NCBI RefSeq assembly: GCF_963924675.1
Contig: NC_089232.1
Location: 53,382,759-53,446,758, forward strand
DNA: 64,000 bases
Reading direction: 5' to 3'
From: Phocoena phocoena
Taxonomy: Eukaryota; Chordata; Mammalia; Artiodactyla; Phocoenidae
Positions 11,660-24,005 of the stretch are shown piece after piece; the stretch's first letter is position 1; each line of letters begins with the position of its first letter. Both the position numbers and the translations under genes were made by a program. The notes beneath the pieces are model-generated. The model ran no database searches, was not told the origin of the DNA, and worked only from the letters and a program-made list of their open reading frames with translations.

Positions 11660-12269
11660 AAAAATGAGAGCTGGCCCTGAGCAAGGGGTCAGCCTAGCAG
11701 TTGAGTCAGAGATCTAATCTCTGCAGAACTGCAGACTTCCTTGAAAGGAAACTTTTTGTTTTTTCAACTTTGAAGCTTCTTGAATCAAGCCCCTTTTTTC
11801 CAGTGAAGGTGAAGGCTGCATCTTCCCCTTGACTTTGTAGTAAGAAGAGGGAGCAGGCACTGGGAACAGGGGTGGGGAAACCCACAGGGATGGAGCAGGA
11901 CACCCGGCTGCCTGCCCTCTCATCCCAGGCTGCCCCACGAGCCTTCCTGAGCTCCAGGTGGGACTTCACTGTCACCACCACCGCTGGCCCCAAATGCCCT
12001 CAGACGCCTTCATCTCCTCTCCTGGGCGGCTTTGAGCACCATTTCCTCTTTTCATTCAGGGTCAGGATAGAATTGTTCTACATGGATATATTGGGAAATA
12101 ACAGGGTGTGCAAGGTGTGTGTTGGGGAGGAGGCCCCCGAAAACGACAACAGCCAAGTACACTCAGCCTGGATGACTTTTTCTTCCGTAGCTGAAACACA
12201 ATCACTGGCAGGTCCTCCCCCTTTAACTCAGTCCTCCCCTGGCAAGGGGCTAAAATCCCCTTTCATCAA

Positions 12270-12712
12270 CTGATAGATATCAATAGATAAACAAAATGTG
12301 GCCTATCCATATAATGAGGTATCTTTCAGCCATAAAAAGCAATGAAGTAGGATACATGCTAGAAATGCATGAACCTTGAAAAGATTATAAGTGAAAGGAG
12401 CCAGACACAAAAGGCCACATATAGTATGATTTCGTTTATATGAAATGTCCAGAATAGGTACATCCAGAGAGACAGAGAGTAGATTGGTGGTTGCCAGGGG
12501 CTGGGGAGAGAGGGGGGCGGGGACCATGGGGAGTGACTGCTTAATGGATATGGGGTTTCCTTTGGGGATGATGGAAATCTTCTGGAACTAGATGGTGGTG
12601 ATGGCTGCATAGCACTGTGAAGGTACTAAATGCCAATGAACTGTACACTTGAAAATGATTAAAGAGGGGAAAGTTTTCGTGTATTTTACCACAGTTTAAA
12701 AAAATAAAACCT
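12270..12712 (+). mobile_element. L1 3' end fragment
   Basis: Typical L1 3' region: cagccataaaaagcaatgaag, gaaccttgaaaagattataag, agccagacacaaaaggccac, tggttgccaggggctgggg, aactgtacacttgaaaatgatt and a final A-rich tail after ttttaccacagttt. It is about 440 bp, plus orientation, and matches the fragment at the window start. It has no intact reading frame. Confidence 0.75.
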
Positions 12713-12867
12713 TTTCAGGCCCTGATTATTTCCTCCTCCACTTTCCATCCTTCTAACCCTACCCCCGCTTGGGAGGAAGAGTTCTAGAGCTCACTCGGAT
12801 GAAAAAGGCAATTTTACATTTTTGCTGTTGCTGCTCGGGAGGCTGTGTGCACTGACCAAAGCTCACC

Positions 12868-13129
12868 AAGCAGGGGGGAGGGGGGGCGGGATAAATTAGG
12901 AGTCTGGGATGAACAGATATACACTACTGCATATGAAATAGATAACCAGCAAGGGTCTACTGTACAGCACAGGGAACTCTACTCAATCCCTTGTAATAAC
13001 CTATAATGGGAAAGAATCTGAAAAAGAATGGAGATATATATATATATATATGTATAACTGAATCACTTTGCTGTACCTCCAAAACTAACACAACATTGTA
13101 AATCAACTGTACTCCAATTAAAAAAAAAA
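12868..13129 (+). mobile_element. 5'-truncated cetartiodactyl L1 with target-site duplication
   Basis: This 262-bp insertion carries the lineage-typical L1 3' end: gatataca ctactgcatatgaaatagataac, gtacagcacagggaactctac, atgtataactgaatcac, gtaaatcaactgtactcc and poly(A). The direct repeat AAAGCTCACC occurs at 12858-12867 and 13130-13139. A short (AT)n lies at about 13033-13050. The truncation left only noncoding 3' sequence. Confidence 0.9.
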
Positions 13130-13139
13130 AAAGCTCACC

Positions 13140-15440
13140 GAGGACAACCCCACAGGGCCTTGACTGAGGCAGTAAGTGTCGCTCTCAGACCTAGGCGCCG
13201 GACTAAGAAGAAGAAAGACCCAGCCTCGTTCCCATTCCAGGCCTTCATCCTAACCCATCTCCCTGCCCACCTGCTCTCTCTCTCACCAGCACTGAGCTGC
13301 CCAGGTGGTCCCCAGCCAGGGGCAGAGGAGGCTGATACTCTGTGTCCACCTCCCTCCAGGTCCTCTGACTTCTATCACAGAAGGGCAGGCAGGATGGAGC
13401 CAGTGCTCATGAGGTCCAAAGACTGTTTGGAGGTTCACCTATAAGACCACACACAGTGCCACGCGGCTCACCAGGTCTGAACATAGGGCAGCTCCCGCCC
13501 CCATGCTGACCAGTCCTGCTGCTGCAGAAAGGCCCAGATGACCACAGGAAGCCTGGACCTCCTCCCTCCTCGGTGATAACCTGGAACTTCATAAGATGCC
13601 AGTCAGTTTGCCATGGACCAAATTTGACCTGGGAGCCAGTCAGCTCGACTAACCATGACGTGACCAGCAGAAACCTACACTGGGCTTGGATGTGTCGAGG
13701 AGGAAAAAGATGTTTGGAGACAAGGGCCTGGGCCTGGGCCGGTCCTCCAACTGGATGGCAGGAAGACATGCAGAAAGATCAGGGTTCCTAGAGGGCCTTG
13801 AGGCTCCTTCTTTTGCCCCTGATGCCAGGAACCAGGATTTATCTGCTTTCTCCAGCTTGGGTAGAAATCGGGACCCTAGCCCCTCGGGCCCTCAGGGATG
13901 CCACCAGCTTTGATGGGTTGGCGCTGTGACCCTGCGTCACAGCCAACCTGACCTACCTTCCTGTGTACTCTAGCCTTTGTGGTTCATCCACGTACATTAT
14001 TTAAATTCTAACTCCCCCACCTTCCTGTCTCACCATGAACCTCTTATCCTTAGACAATACAGGCTCAGTCCAATAGACCACAATCCCCTGCCCGAAACCT
14101 TTGGGGTAGATGTGTTTGGGAATTCAGAATTCGGGGGATTTCAGGAAGGTGCATACACCTGTGCCTGTTTGACATACTCTACAGTACCATCCTGGGGGTA
14201 CAGAGCAGTACCTGTAATCAAACACAATATTTCCACAGTGAAACATCTGATATCCGTGCCAAGTGGGATAAATAAAGACTATAAGTAGCTTCACTTCAGT
14301 TTAGGGCAGATTTTGCCGCCAAATAGTTTTGGCAGCGAACACACCAAACAAACAAGCAAAAACAGAGCTTTCTGAGTTTGAGATTTGTCGAGAAGAGATT
14401 GAAGAGCAGTATTTATGCTGCTTAAGAGAGAAGCAGGCAAGCAAAACTATCCTTGTGAAAGGAAAAGAGCCTGCGATGGAGCCTGCCCCCTCCCACCACC
14501 GGCCTCCCCCGCTGAGATCCTGGCGGTGGAGCCCAGCCTCCTCCCGCACTCTCTGGGACTCTTGTAGAGTTATGGGCCACCCTACTGTGTACTTAAGGCC
14601 AGAGCCTGAGCCATCCTGAGTCTGTTTCCTGATCGCTTTAAACTGGGAAGGAAGTGATTCCACAGGCTCCTCTGACCTCTGACGTTTTATTATCCTATGA
14701 AATACATTAGCCAAGGCTGGCTGCACTGTTCAGAGGAGGCACCATCAGACCAAGGAGCACCCCAAGAAAGCATCTGTCCCTCTCCGCACCCATGAGTGTC
14801 TTCGGACAAGCTCATGGGTGCCCGATGGTCCTTTCCTCCTCACCAGCCTGGAAAACTTGTACTTAAGGGTTAAGAACGGCTTCAGATGCCCTCCTCTGGG
14901 ATCTCTCTTTATTCATGCTTGCACGTGGGCGTTGAAATCGATTTGTGTGGGGCATTTCTCTGCTTCCGGTAAACTATGATTGCACGGCCAGCGTCCACGT
15001 TGCCACGCGCTGTGCCAGAGATGTAACGCAGCGCCGGCACACAGCAGGCACTCAGCAAGCAGTTGGGGAGGGGATGAGTGGGTGCTAGGTGAGAGTGGCT
15101 TCCCGCCAGATGGGCTATCATGGTGGAAGCAGGGCCCACGCGCCATCTGGACGAGACCCGGAGGCATCTGCGGGAGAGGAAGTGAATAGTGCTGGAGAAA
15201 GGAAGACTTTGCATGAGACACGCAGTACAAGTCCAGGCGGGCAGCTCCGGGACCATATAGTAAAGAGAGAGGAAGGAGCTGGGAAGGTGAACCCAAATCC
15301 CACAGGCCAAGGTGGAGGGTCCTATAGACGCAGAACTGTGGACTTCGGTATAAGACAGGGCACGGCCCATCGCAGACCCCTTTAAAAGTGGAAAAAGGCG
15401 ATTCTGGGGGAAGCGGTGCTCGGAAAAACCAGGAGGAAAA
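13140..15440. other. intergenic DNA, no gene seen
   Basis: No recognisable exon is present. Open frames of up to about 140 codons near 14.3-14.7 kb are charged or low-complexity and match no family I know. A strong hairpin at 14.79 kb is listed separately. Confidence 0.5.
14786..14821. other. strong inverted repeat with TTCG tetraloop
   Basis: Left arm GCACCCATGAG (14786-14796) pairs perfectly with right arm CTCATGGGTGC (14811-14821). Between them TGTC (14797-14800), TTCG and GACA (14805-14808) make a second 4-bp stem closed as C(TTCG)G, with a 2-nt AG bulge. As RNA this is the very stable cUUCGg tetraloop. No gene around it is recognised, so any function is unknown. Confidence 0.8.
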
Positions 15441-16580
15441 GCAAAGGCCTCAGGGCCAGCCACCACCCACCACCACCCCGCCCCTCCCCCCGCAGCCCGA
15501 CTGCGTAGCCAAAGCCCGCGGCGCAGGTGGCTGAGACGCTGCGCGCCGGCGCCGCGAGGTGGCACCAAAAACCCGCCAATGGCCCAGAGCGCACGTTGCC
15601 TTGCCACCTCGGACCTGGTTCTGCTTTTGGCCTGGGCGCGCACATCCGGAGCAGAAGGGCATCCCGCCTCTTTACCGCGGGGTCGAAGCTGAGCGCCACG
15701 GCCAGGATCTCAGGGTCCCGGAGGCGGAAGACGAGCCTTCCTCGGGTGTCCAGCTCAGAAAAGCTCCTAAACTGGTGTCTGGAAGCTTCTGGAGGGACTC
15801 ATGGAATTTAGATGCCCTGCCCCGCTCCTCTCCTCTGCACCCTCCCCGACCCCTCCCCACCCCCAGGGGAACGGATCCCTTCTTCCTCCCCGATCTCTCC
15901 GAGGGCGGGCTCACGTCCTGAGCTCTTCTGCGGAACACAGCCGTGGTCCGCCTTCATCTTTTCGCGTTCCCACTCACAGCCCAGGTTAGGACCTGAGAGC
16001 GAGTCTGGAAGCTGAGGTTTCCCCGTCCTACTCTCTGAGACCTGTCACACCCACGCACACGCAGCAAACACGTGCCAGCGAGCAGTCACACAGAGGCCAC
16101 GCACCAGACGCCCACTCGCGCAGGCTCGCCCGGTCACGCGTACGCGCCGGGCTCAAGAGGGGCAGACGGAGAGGCCGCGAGGATCGCAGCACTCAATGCC
16201 AGGAGACTTGAGTTTGACTTGAACTTTTCTCTGGCTCGCTAAAACCCCGTTCCTCCAATAACGATCTGTAACGAGATCGCCAAGCTGCCTTGAGGCCGAC
16301 GCCTTCTCCGCGTCGAAGCGCTTGCTGCAGCCTGGAAAGCTTTCTTTAGTGTCCCAGTGGCTCAAACGGCAAATTACCGCGTTAGGCCGTCTGGATCCCC
16401 TGAGCCCGAGACCCGGACAACGCGCGGAAACGGTTTGCAGAAGGCTGCGCGCATAGAAGTTGCGCAGAGCCTGTCGCGCTAAGACGAAGAATCTCCAGAC
16501 GCATGAGTCCTGGGTCCCCTTCTCCATCCCTGACTCTCTGGGATCCTGCTTGCAGTCCACACTCCCATTCACCTAGTGTG
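15440..16580. other. CpG-rich block
   Basis: There is a high density of CG dinucleotides (for example around 15,480-15,720 and 16,080-16,480) against a CpG-poor surround. No coding exon is recognised in it. It may be an orphan CpG island of the SIX3 domain. Boundaries are by eye. Confidence 0.55.
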
Positions 16581-17229
16581 CTGGTCTCCTCGGGTGACAC
16601 CAACTACTCCCCGTAGGATCTCCAGGCCTCGGCCCTCAGGCTCAAGCTTTCGCCGTCCTTCCTCACCCTAGCACCCCCTCAGAGTGAATGTTAATGCGAG
16701 GTGGGACTAAAGTGGACGGTGGTGGGTATGGGAGGAGACCTGGCCACTAACATCCTCGGTAAGGTAAGGGTTTCCAGAAAAGGTGCACGGGTCTGATTGG
16801 CTCGGGATCCACCGATAGACCCCTCTGAGGAGGACGTGTGAGACTTTTGAGAGGCTGAAGGTCATGATGCTTCTGGAGGAACTGGGGTTAGAAGGTGAAA
16901 TCTGGGACCACGTCACAGATCCATGAAAAGGGGACCAACACTGAAATCACATCATCAGGGAGCCCGTAGGTCTCCCACTGGCCCTCATTACTCCTTGGGG
17001 AATGTCTGTAACCAGCCCTGCAGCCTTATCTCGGGTCCCCTTCACTTCCTGCCTGTCTATGGGAACAGCCTCCTAACCTGCCTTCCAGCCTACAGCCTCA
17101 CTCCCTCAAAGTCTTGAAGCAGAGCTCTGGGTATGATCATTAAAGCTCTCCATAAAGCCTTATTTGGCTCCTCAGTGCCCATGGGATCACGCCCACACAA
17201 CTTACTTGATCTTGTAGCTGGACCCATAC

Positions 17230-17560
17230 TCCCCCTTCTCTCAGACTTCCTTGTGCACCTGAGCACCAGCCACACGACACTGCCCTGTGCTAGAATGCAA
17301 CCTCCTCCATGCTTTTGCTCCTGCAGTTCCTGCCTTGAATCTCCTCCATGGAATCCAATTCCTCTTTCTGGCCAAAGCCATCTCTTCTGCTCCTTTCCTG
17401 TTCCTGCTCCCAAAGTTGTAATTAATCTCCAAGTTGCCTCCCCAAAATACTCCGTATGCAACTCCTGGGGTCTGTTTGTTGGTTTTTCAGTGGTACCTCG
17501 ACTGTCCACTGGATTGTAACTTGAGGGCGAGGCTTAACTGTGCTAGGCCCTCCCTCTCCG
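17230..17560 (+). mobile_element. L2 LINE fragment
   Basis: The pyrimidine-rich text follows the L2 3' region layout: tgcccctgctccttcctctgcc-like stretches, ccttgaatctcctccatgg, and the closing cactggattgtaacttgagggcgagg, which parallels the L2 'tgtaagctccatgagggcagg' end. It is diverged. Confidence 0.5.
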
Positions 17561-18100
17561 CTCAGGTCTTATTTTTGGACTAAGTTGGATGCAGTGGTAC
17601 CCACAAGCATACACTGCTCTCAACAATGTCCCTCCCTCTCTGACACATCTACAGGTAGAAGTGTCACAAGGGCATGAGGTAAATATTCCTCTTGCATCTC
17701 ATGGGAATGTGGACAGTCTCACTGCATACTCATCAAGGTTCACAAGTACACACACACTTCACACCCAAACACACACCACGGAGTCCTACGCCACTGGGCA
17801 GCGCTGGTGGTTCTAGCAGAGCCCAGTCCAATCTGGGAAAGGAGCCCGCTGAAATCCCGCGCATCCACTGGGCTTCATAGGAAGCCATCACGTAGCCTTT
17901 TGCCCGGCGCTTCTCCCCCAACCGGGCCCTGTAGGAGGAGCTTTTTGATTGGGGCTACCTCCTTGCAAGGTCCACGTTCAGGAGCGTGAGAGAAGGTGCC
18001 CTCAGACCTGCAGAGCCTGGGGCCGCTGCTCCCCGCCCTCCCCCACTCCTTTCTCTCCCATTTTTCCTAATCTTTCGCGCCCAAATAAGGCTCTTAGGAA
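17561..18100. other. intergenic DNA, no gene seen
   Basis: No recognisable exon, RNA gene or clear repeat is present. Confidence 0.45.
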
Positions 18101-19130
18101 AGTATTTCCTCAACTAGAGGAGCGCACGGGCGAGGAAGACCAGAGGGAGGCACCGGATGCGCAGGGTGGCGGCGTGAAGGTACAGGCTGGCTGTGTGACA
18201 GTGGCCAAGTCGCGGCCCTCTCCGAGCTTCCGTTTCTCCTCCCTGTAATCAAAGCCGCTTCCACCTCAGAGAAAGGCCGTGGTGGCCGGGGCCTGGCTTC
18301 CGAACGCCCGCAGGTATACCTCGGTCCATCCTTTCCCCCTAGTCCAGCCTATCCCTGCCGCGCCAGGGCGTCCGGGACCAGGCGAAGGCAGGTAGGAGGC
18401 GGCGGCGCGGGTCCGGGGCTGCGGAGCCAGGGGCGCGCACGCCCGTAATTAGCAGCGCGTTCGGTCATCAAGGGGCCCTGCTAAGAATTTCTGTTTAACA
18501 AAGGTCGCAAATTAGTTATGACGGTAAATAGTCATCTCAAAATCCCACCAACTAAAGCTATTGCCGGCCTGGAAGGGCTCCAGGCCGCCTCCAGGAACAC
18601 CCGGGCCATCGCCCGGGGCTGCCCAGCACCGCAGGGGATCCCAGGGAGGCGGGGGCGGGGCGGGGAGAGGCGGCTGGACAGGAGGAGCGGGGCGTGTGGC
18701 CCCGAGAGGCCGGGGCTTGGGTCTCAGCGCCTCCCAGCGTCCTGAAAGAAGAAAGCCGGAGTCCGAGCCAGAGGAGCTGGGACAAAGGCCCAGCGCCAGA
18801 GAGCGCCGCGGAGGCCTGGAGGCGGAGCGGGCCCGAGGGGAGCAGAGCGCACGCCCGCCGAGCCGAAGCGGCACCCTCCCAGACCCCAGGGGACTGCCGG
18901 CCCCCGACACCGCCGGGCTCCGCTCACCGCTGGGCCTTGCCTCGGCCCCTCAGACCTTCTGTTTAGGTTCCTGGGCCGAACATACTCCCCTTCCTTCACC
19001 TCCAGGGGTCCAAGAACTCATCCCCGGCCCCGAGCCCACCCTTTCCAAGGGGAGGAGAACACCTGAGCTTTTGGGGTCTGGAGAGCGACTCCGGCCCCGC
19101 GGAGAGGCTCTCTCCCGAGCGCGGCAGTGA
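18100..19130. other. CpG-rich block
   Basis: GC-rich, CpG-dense sequence from about 18,110 to 19,120, interrupted by the AT-rich segment at 18,440-18,560. The open frames on both strands here are composition artefacts. It could be a downstream CpG island of the SIX3 domain. Confidence 0.55.
18440..18560. promoter_or_regulatory. candidate conserved noncoding element
   Basis: An AT-rich core inside a CpG-rich block with taattagc, ctgtttaacaaagg (a SOX/TCF-like CCTTTGTTAAA on the minus strand), aaattagttatgacgg and taaatagtcatc. Dense homeodomain and HMG-box cores in unique sequence suggest an enhancer. This is inferred from motifs only. Confidence 0.4.
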
Positions 19131-20728
19131 GAGCCTGAGGCCATACATACAAGCGTACGTGACTTGCCGTGCGCCTTCCTTTCTTGCCGCCACATTCTAT
19201 AAAGTCCTCAGTGTCTGAAGGGTTAGACTCCGGCAGGTTAAGGCCCTTCCCTTTTCCGGGAAAAAAACAAAAAACGTGTGTGTATAAATCCGTGAGAGTC
19301 ACGGACTTCTCTGTAAAAGGTGGAGAGATGGCTGGGAGTGGAGACTGCTTCTGTTCTGTGCAAGGGGGTGGGAGGCAGTGCGTGTGCCTGTGTGTGTGCA
19401 GGGAGCGGCTGCGTGTGTGGTGGGAGTGAAGTCATGTGGGGGGCTCTGAGAGTGTGCAGCGTGAGGGGGGACGCTGCTGAGGACGCAGAGGAGTGAGGAG
19501 GGTGCTGACTGGGTGGGTCTCTCCTGAGCAGAGGAAGCCGCCGGAGCTCCCCAGACCACAGGGGAGTGGTCAGTCTGGGGCCCCAGGCCACCTTGCACCC
19601 TGGCAGCACTCGGTTCACCTCCCAGGCCCAACCGGCCACAAGTCCGTGGGCTCCCCTAGGCGCTTCGCTGGAGATGGAATTGTTCCTGGGCTTACAGGCC
19701 CCCTCTCTGCCACCGGGCTTGGCCCTCCCCCTGCCTGAGCCCGAGAAGTAGCTGCTCCCCGATTCCCCCTGGTCCTTCTCTTCCTGCCCCTCCCCACTTT
19801 TTGTCTCAACTCCCCCATCCTTTCTCTCTCTTTCTCCTCCTTTTGCTTGTCTCCCCTCTCTATAATTTCTCTCCCACTTCTTTATTCTCCCTTCCTTTCC
19901 TGTTCTGGATTATAGAATGGAGACCCCTGTTCACCTGACCCCTCCCAAGCTTACGCATGTTTCTCTGATGGTGTTTATGTAGTTCTCTGCCTATCTTCTT
20001 TGGGGTCCTAGCCTGGTGTGTGTGTGTGCACGTGTGTGTTTGCACATGTGTGTGCTGGGAGTGCGTGAGGTCGGGCAGATTGTGGCATTTGAGTGCCTGG
20101 AGTCAGGCTGTGTGGTTTGGCGGTTGAAGTGTCTCTGGGTGGCATTTCTGTTATGTCTTTGGGTTGGTGCATAGTATGCTGTGTATCTAAGGGTTTCCTC
20201 TGCGTGTGTTTGTTTTGGTGGATGTGTAGTGGCTGTGTTCTCTGACTGGATTTATTGCTCATCTGTTCCTTTTCTCGTATGTGAACCTTTGGTGAGCCCC
20301 AGCTCACTGTGTATCACAGGCTATGCTCTAAACATTCTTGGTGCTAAGGCTGTTTTATGCCGATGTGTTTCTTTGGCGGTGTGAATAGCTCTGGATAGCT
20401 CAATAGGAGGTGATTGTGAGATTGGCCATGTTTGTGTGTGCATCTGTGCCGTTTGGAGTGTGCATACCCTGGAGAGTGTGCCTGCAGGGGAGAAGGAGAA
20501 CGAAGGTTCTTGTGTTTGTGTCTGAGGACCGATGTGGAATCTGTAAAGAGGAAATCAGAAAGGCAGGCCCTATGTTGTGCTGGGAAGGAGGTCTACGGAT
20601 GTTGGGAAACTGCTCTGGGGGCAGGCGGATGTATAAGGGAAAGGGCTCTACTGTGTTTGTGATGACATGGCTTGGGGCTGAGATGTGTGCATAACACAGG
20701 GGTAATATTTGTGTAGATAATCGCGTAT

Positions 20729-20773
20729 GTGTGCGTGCGTGCGTGCGTGCGTGCGTGCATGTGTGTGTGTGTG
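20729..20773 (+). repeat. (TGCG)n/(TG)n microsatellite
   Basis: About seven GTGC units are followed by a (TG)n run. The alternating purine-pyrimidine sequence is Z-DNA-prone. Confidence 0.9.
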
Positions 20774-21599
20774 GCGTAGCCTCTGTCAGCCTGGCTGTGC
20801 CTGCTTGCTCCTGCGGAGCCCCGCCTGACACAGCCGAGCTCAATCAGCCACTGCATGAATACACTCGAATGGAAAGTTGTGCTCAGCTGACCGGAGAAAT
20901 CGGACCCGGCTAGCACTGCTCCCCTCCTCCCTGCCTCTCTCCTGCCCTCCCTCGGGCCAGACACCCGCACCGGCCAGCGCACTGGGGCAGGAGGCTCAAC
21001 TCAGCTGGGGCCGGAAGGGGCCTGGGCTGTGGGAAGTTGAGGGGCCTGAGCCCAAGAACTTGGGGGCGAGCATCCCTGGTGGGCTGGACATCTCAGCCCC
21101 AACTCTTAGGGGTGGAGGGCGTAGGGGAGGGCCCGGGAAGGTCCCCAAGGTGGCAGCCGGTGCCTCAGGTGACAGCCACACAAAGACCCAGGCAGGGAAG
21201 GAGGCAGAGAAAGACAGGGAGAGGGAGAAGATACAGACATCCCCTGCTTGGCCTCTCGGGGAGAGGCCAAGCACACCCAATGCGCCACGGGTCTGGGACT
21301 AGGCTGTGAGCTCCAGTGACCTGAGCAATGAGCAGGGTCCCGAATATTCCAGGCTGGCCCATTCTCCTTTCAGAAGAAGCTGAGGAGCCACTCTACTACC
21401 ACAGCCCACACTAGGGTTCCAGTTCCACCCCCACTTGGTTCGTCTAGGCCTGGGCCTGGCCCTCCCAGCCATCACTGGAGCCCTCCGTGCGTCCAAAGTC
21501 CAGCCATCCCTGGCTGGTCCACGGCTCCAACACCAATCCCAGACTGGCCAGGCTCCTGTGCCTCCAATCCCACTATTGATCAGCATCCCCACCCCGCGC

Positions 21600-21960
21600 C
21601 ATAGCAGCTTCCAGGTCATTTCATTTTAATCAGCTGTATGTCTCGCCAGGGATAATGAACTGCACTGGCGCTGGGCAGTCGATTCTGCAGGATTCGAGGA
21701 CGGCCAGAAGAGGGGCCTGGTGGGCAGAGCTGGGGGCGGGCCGAGGAGGGAGAGGGGAGCGGGCCGGAGAAGGGGTAGAATGACTTATATTCCCTCGGGC
21801 AGGCGGCTTCTAGAGGTCAATGCCTTTGATACAGATTTTCCCGGGTTTCACATCCCATTCTCTCGTTCAGGTTTCTGGTGCAAATCCCAGATCACCATTG
21901 TTTTTCTTTGAGGGAGGCATGAACGAAGAAAATATTCCCAAATTGGCTGTTATTCTTTAA
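21600..21960. promoter_or_regulatory. candidate conserved noncoding element
   Basis: Unique sequence with tcattttaatcagctgtatg (homeodomain core next to a CAGCTG E-box), gggataatgaac, tgcctttgatac (TCF/LEF-type CTTTGAT) and ccattgtttttctttg (SOX-type). This is composition typical of developmental enhancers near SIX genes. Conservation could not be tested. Confidence 0.4.
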
Positions 21961-21999
21961 GCCCCTTACACCCTAGAGTAGGTGACCCAGATACAGGTA

Positions 22000-23760
22000 C
22001 CCAGAGGCCTATGCACACAGGGAAGGTTCCGAGCCAGAGTGCGCTGGCTGGGGCATCAGAAGGAAGTACGCAGCGCACAAGCAGGGATGTGACCGGGCGG
22101 CGTGTGCCACAGCTCTGGCACACCTGGAGAGAAGCTGACCCACGGGCTGGCCCGGACAGAGGGGGTGGATGAACGTTGAGGGCTGCTTACCCAGCCTGCT
22201 GAGGCCCATGCGAGAGCACTCATGGGCACACCCGCTCCCCTTGCCAAGGCAGAATCCGCAACACTCCCAGGCCATGGGGGCTACACTGAGCGGCTACGAT
22301 GGCTTTTCCCCAGCAGGGCTTCAGCCAGGCCTTGCCCTCGAGCTCTACCCTGGCGGCCCCTGGGACATTGACTGCCTTGGCCGTGGCTTTGAGGGACCCA
22401 GAAAGAGAATGGGCAGGCAGCCGATTAAAGGAGAGATCTGGCCAGAAAGGGGCCTCTTTTCCCTCGCTCTGATGTTTAAAGGGGCAGGGGCCAAATCCAA
22501 TGTAACATCCGCAGTGTGTCAGGGTAACGGGTGGACTGGGGAAGCCAAAGAGCCCAACTCCCCTCTGCCCTCTGGGTCAAAGAAGACCCATTGTGACTCC
22601 CCACTCCTTCAAAGGAGAGGAAGGAGGGTTAGAGGTGGGGTGGGCAGCCGCCTGGCGGTCATATCTGTGGACTGACTAGAACAAGGGAACCCACACATGT
22701 CCACACCAGATTCAAGACTCACAAGACACATGTCCACTGCACGGAAACTCCTGCACACACGCATCCTGTAGGTGTACTTAAGCCACTCCTTGCAGAACTA
22801 GGGACATATAAACTGCCCAAACCTCCCACAGATACCCACCCTATAGGCGAAAGACATGAAAACACACACTGGGCACACACTGATTCAACGTACACACTTT
22901 TATATCAGACATCACAACACATACACACTCCTATGATGTAGACCTTGACTGCATGGTGGAAGCCAGCTTTCAGAATTGCACACATCCACACCACTCACAA
23001 CCAGCACTCATGCCTCTCCTGCAGGGAATCCTTAGGTAAGGTCAGAAAGTGCAGAGTGGAGTATCGGTATTTGTACAGACCTAGTAGAAATGTAGGAGAT
23101 GAGCGTGGCAGACAAGAGATAGCAAGACAGATAGCAGGCTGGTGACACCCAACGGGGCTAGGCCCCCAAGGTTGAAGTGGAGAAGGAGGAATGGGCACTG
23201 GTTGCCCCAAACGCTTTCTCTGCTGGGTACGTTGGGAGAAGGAAGCATTTTAGTAACACTGGTTTGTCCCCTGTCCCCAGACAAAAAGGCATCTGCTCAC
23301 TAGTGTCACCAGTCAAGGCCCTTCCAGGGGTCACCCTCTAGCAGCACCATGCCTTTCTTTCCACCCATCAATTCTGGGCAGTCTGTTGGGTAGGGTCCTT
23401 CCAGACACTCCACACTGTCTGAGGCAGCCACGCCTTGGGTTTCCAGGCCCAAGGTCTGGGTCAAGTATGTGACAGGCCATTTGAAAATGAGGGTAGGGGA
23501 CGAGCCCCTCACCCCAGACATCATTCTGTGCACCAGAACAGAGGCCCAGGCTGAGTAGAACCCAGGCAGCCCCTTCCCCAAATTCCTACTACCTGGGTCA
23601 CTATTGCCTGAAATGTGGCTCCATGAGGAACGTCTCCCTGGACATTGAACACACGCACAGATTTTGACACTGCGTGCCAGACCACAGAACTTGGAAGCTC
23701 TTGAGGCGGTCTGGATGCCCTGATTCTAAGTAAGTACGCATGTGGGAACCTTCTCCACGC
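22000..23760. other. intergenic DNA, no gene seen
   Basis: No recognised exon, RNA gene or clear transposon. A CA/CACA-rich stretch runs at about 22,690-23,000. Confidence 0.45.
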
Positions 23761-23768
23761 AAGCGCAT

Positions 23769-23804
23769 GCCCTGGGCGCACAAGGCCCCACTTGCGCCCA
23801 GGGC
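23769..23804. other. 12-bp perfect inverted repeat
   Basis: Arm GCCCTGGGCGCA (23769-23780) is followed by a 12-nt loop and then TGCGCCCAGGGC (23793-23804), an exact reverse complement. It is too short for a canonical microRNA precursor. It may be an accidental or regulatory palindrome. Confidence 0.75.
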
Positions 23805-23839
23805 ACCTCCCGGCCTGGCCGCCTTTCTGCCCAGCCTGG

Positions 23840-24005
23840 CCTACGTAAACCCAATGGTGCTGCCGGGCTGGGGACAAAAGGAAATCGGAAATCAAAATTA
23901 GTTTAGAAACCGGCGCGAAATTCCAGGCACGTTTCTCCTTAATCCTACTCGCTTTGGAAATTGGACTTTCAAGTGAAGGCAAGTTTTCTGAAATTACCTC
24001 TTCGG
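23840..24005. promoter_or_regulatory. candidate conserved noncoding element
   Basis: Unique AT-richer block just downstream of SIX3 with gaaatcaaaattagtttag, a TTAATCC K50-homeodomain (OTX/PITX-type) site near 23,939-23,945, and ctttggaaattgg. Its position and motif content suggest a SIX3-proximal element. Confidence 0.35.

Noticed and set aside
14329..14619. 96-codon frame with a charged N-terminal part
   Set aside because: Looks protein-like for about 40 residues but matches no family I know and has no supporting splice or promoter context.
14909..15643. 244-codon minus-strand frame
   Set aside because: GC-rich block with overlapping frames on both strands; no recognisable domain or splice context.
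23769..23804. microRNA precursor
   Set aside because: The stem is only 12 bp, too short for Drosha/Dicer processing.
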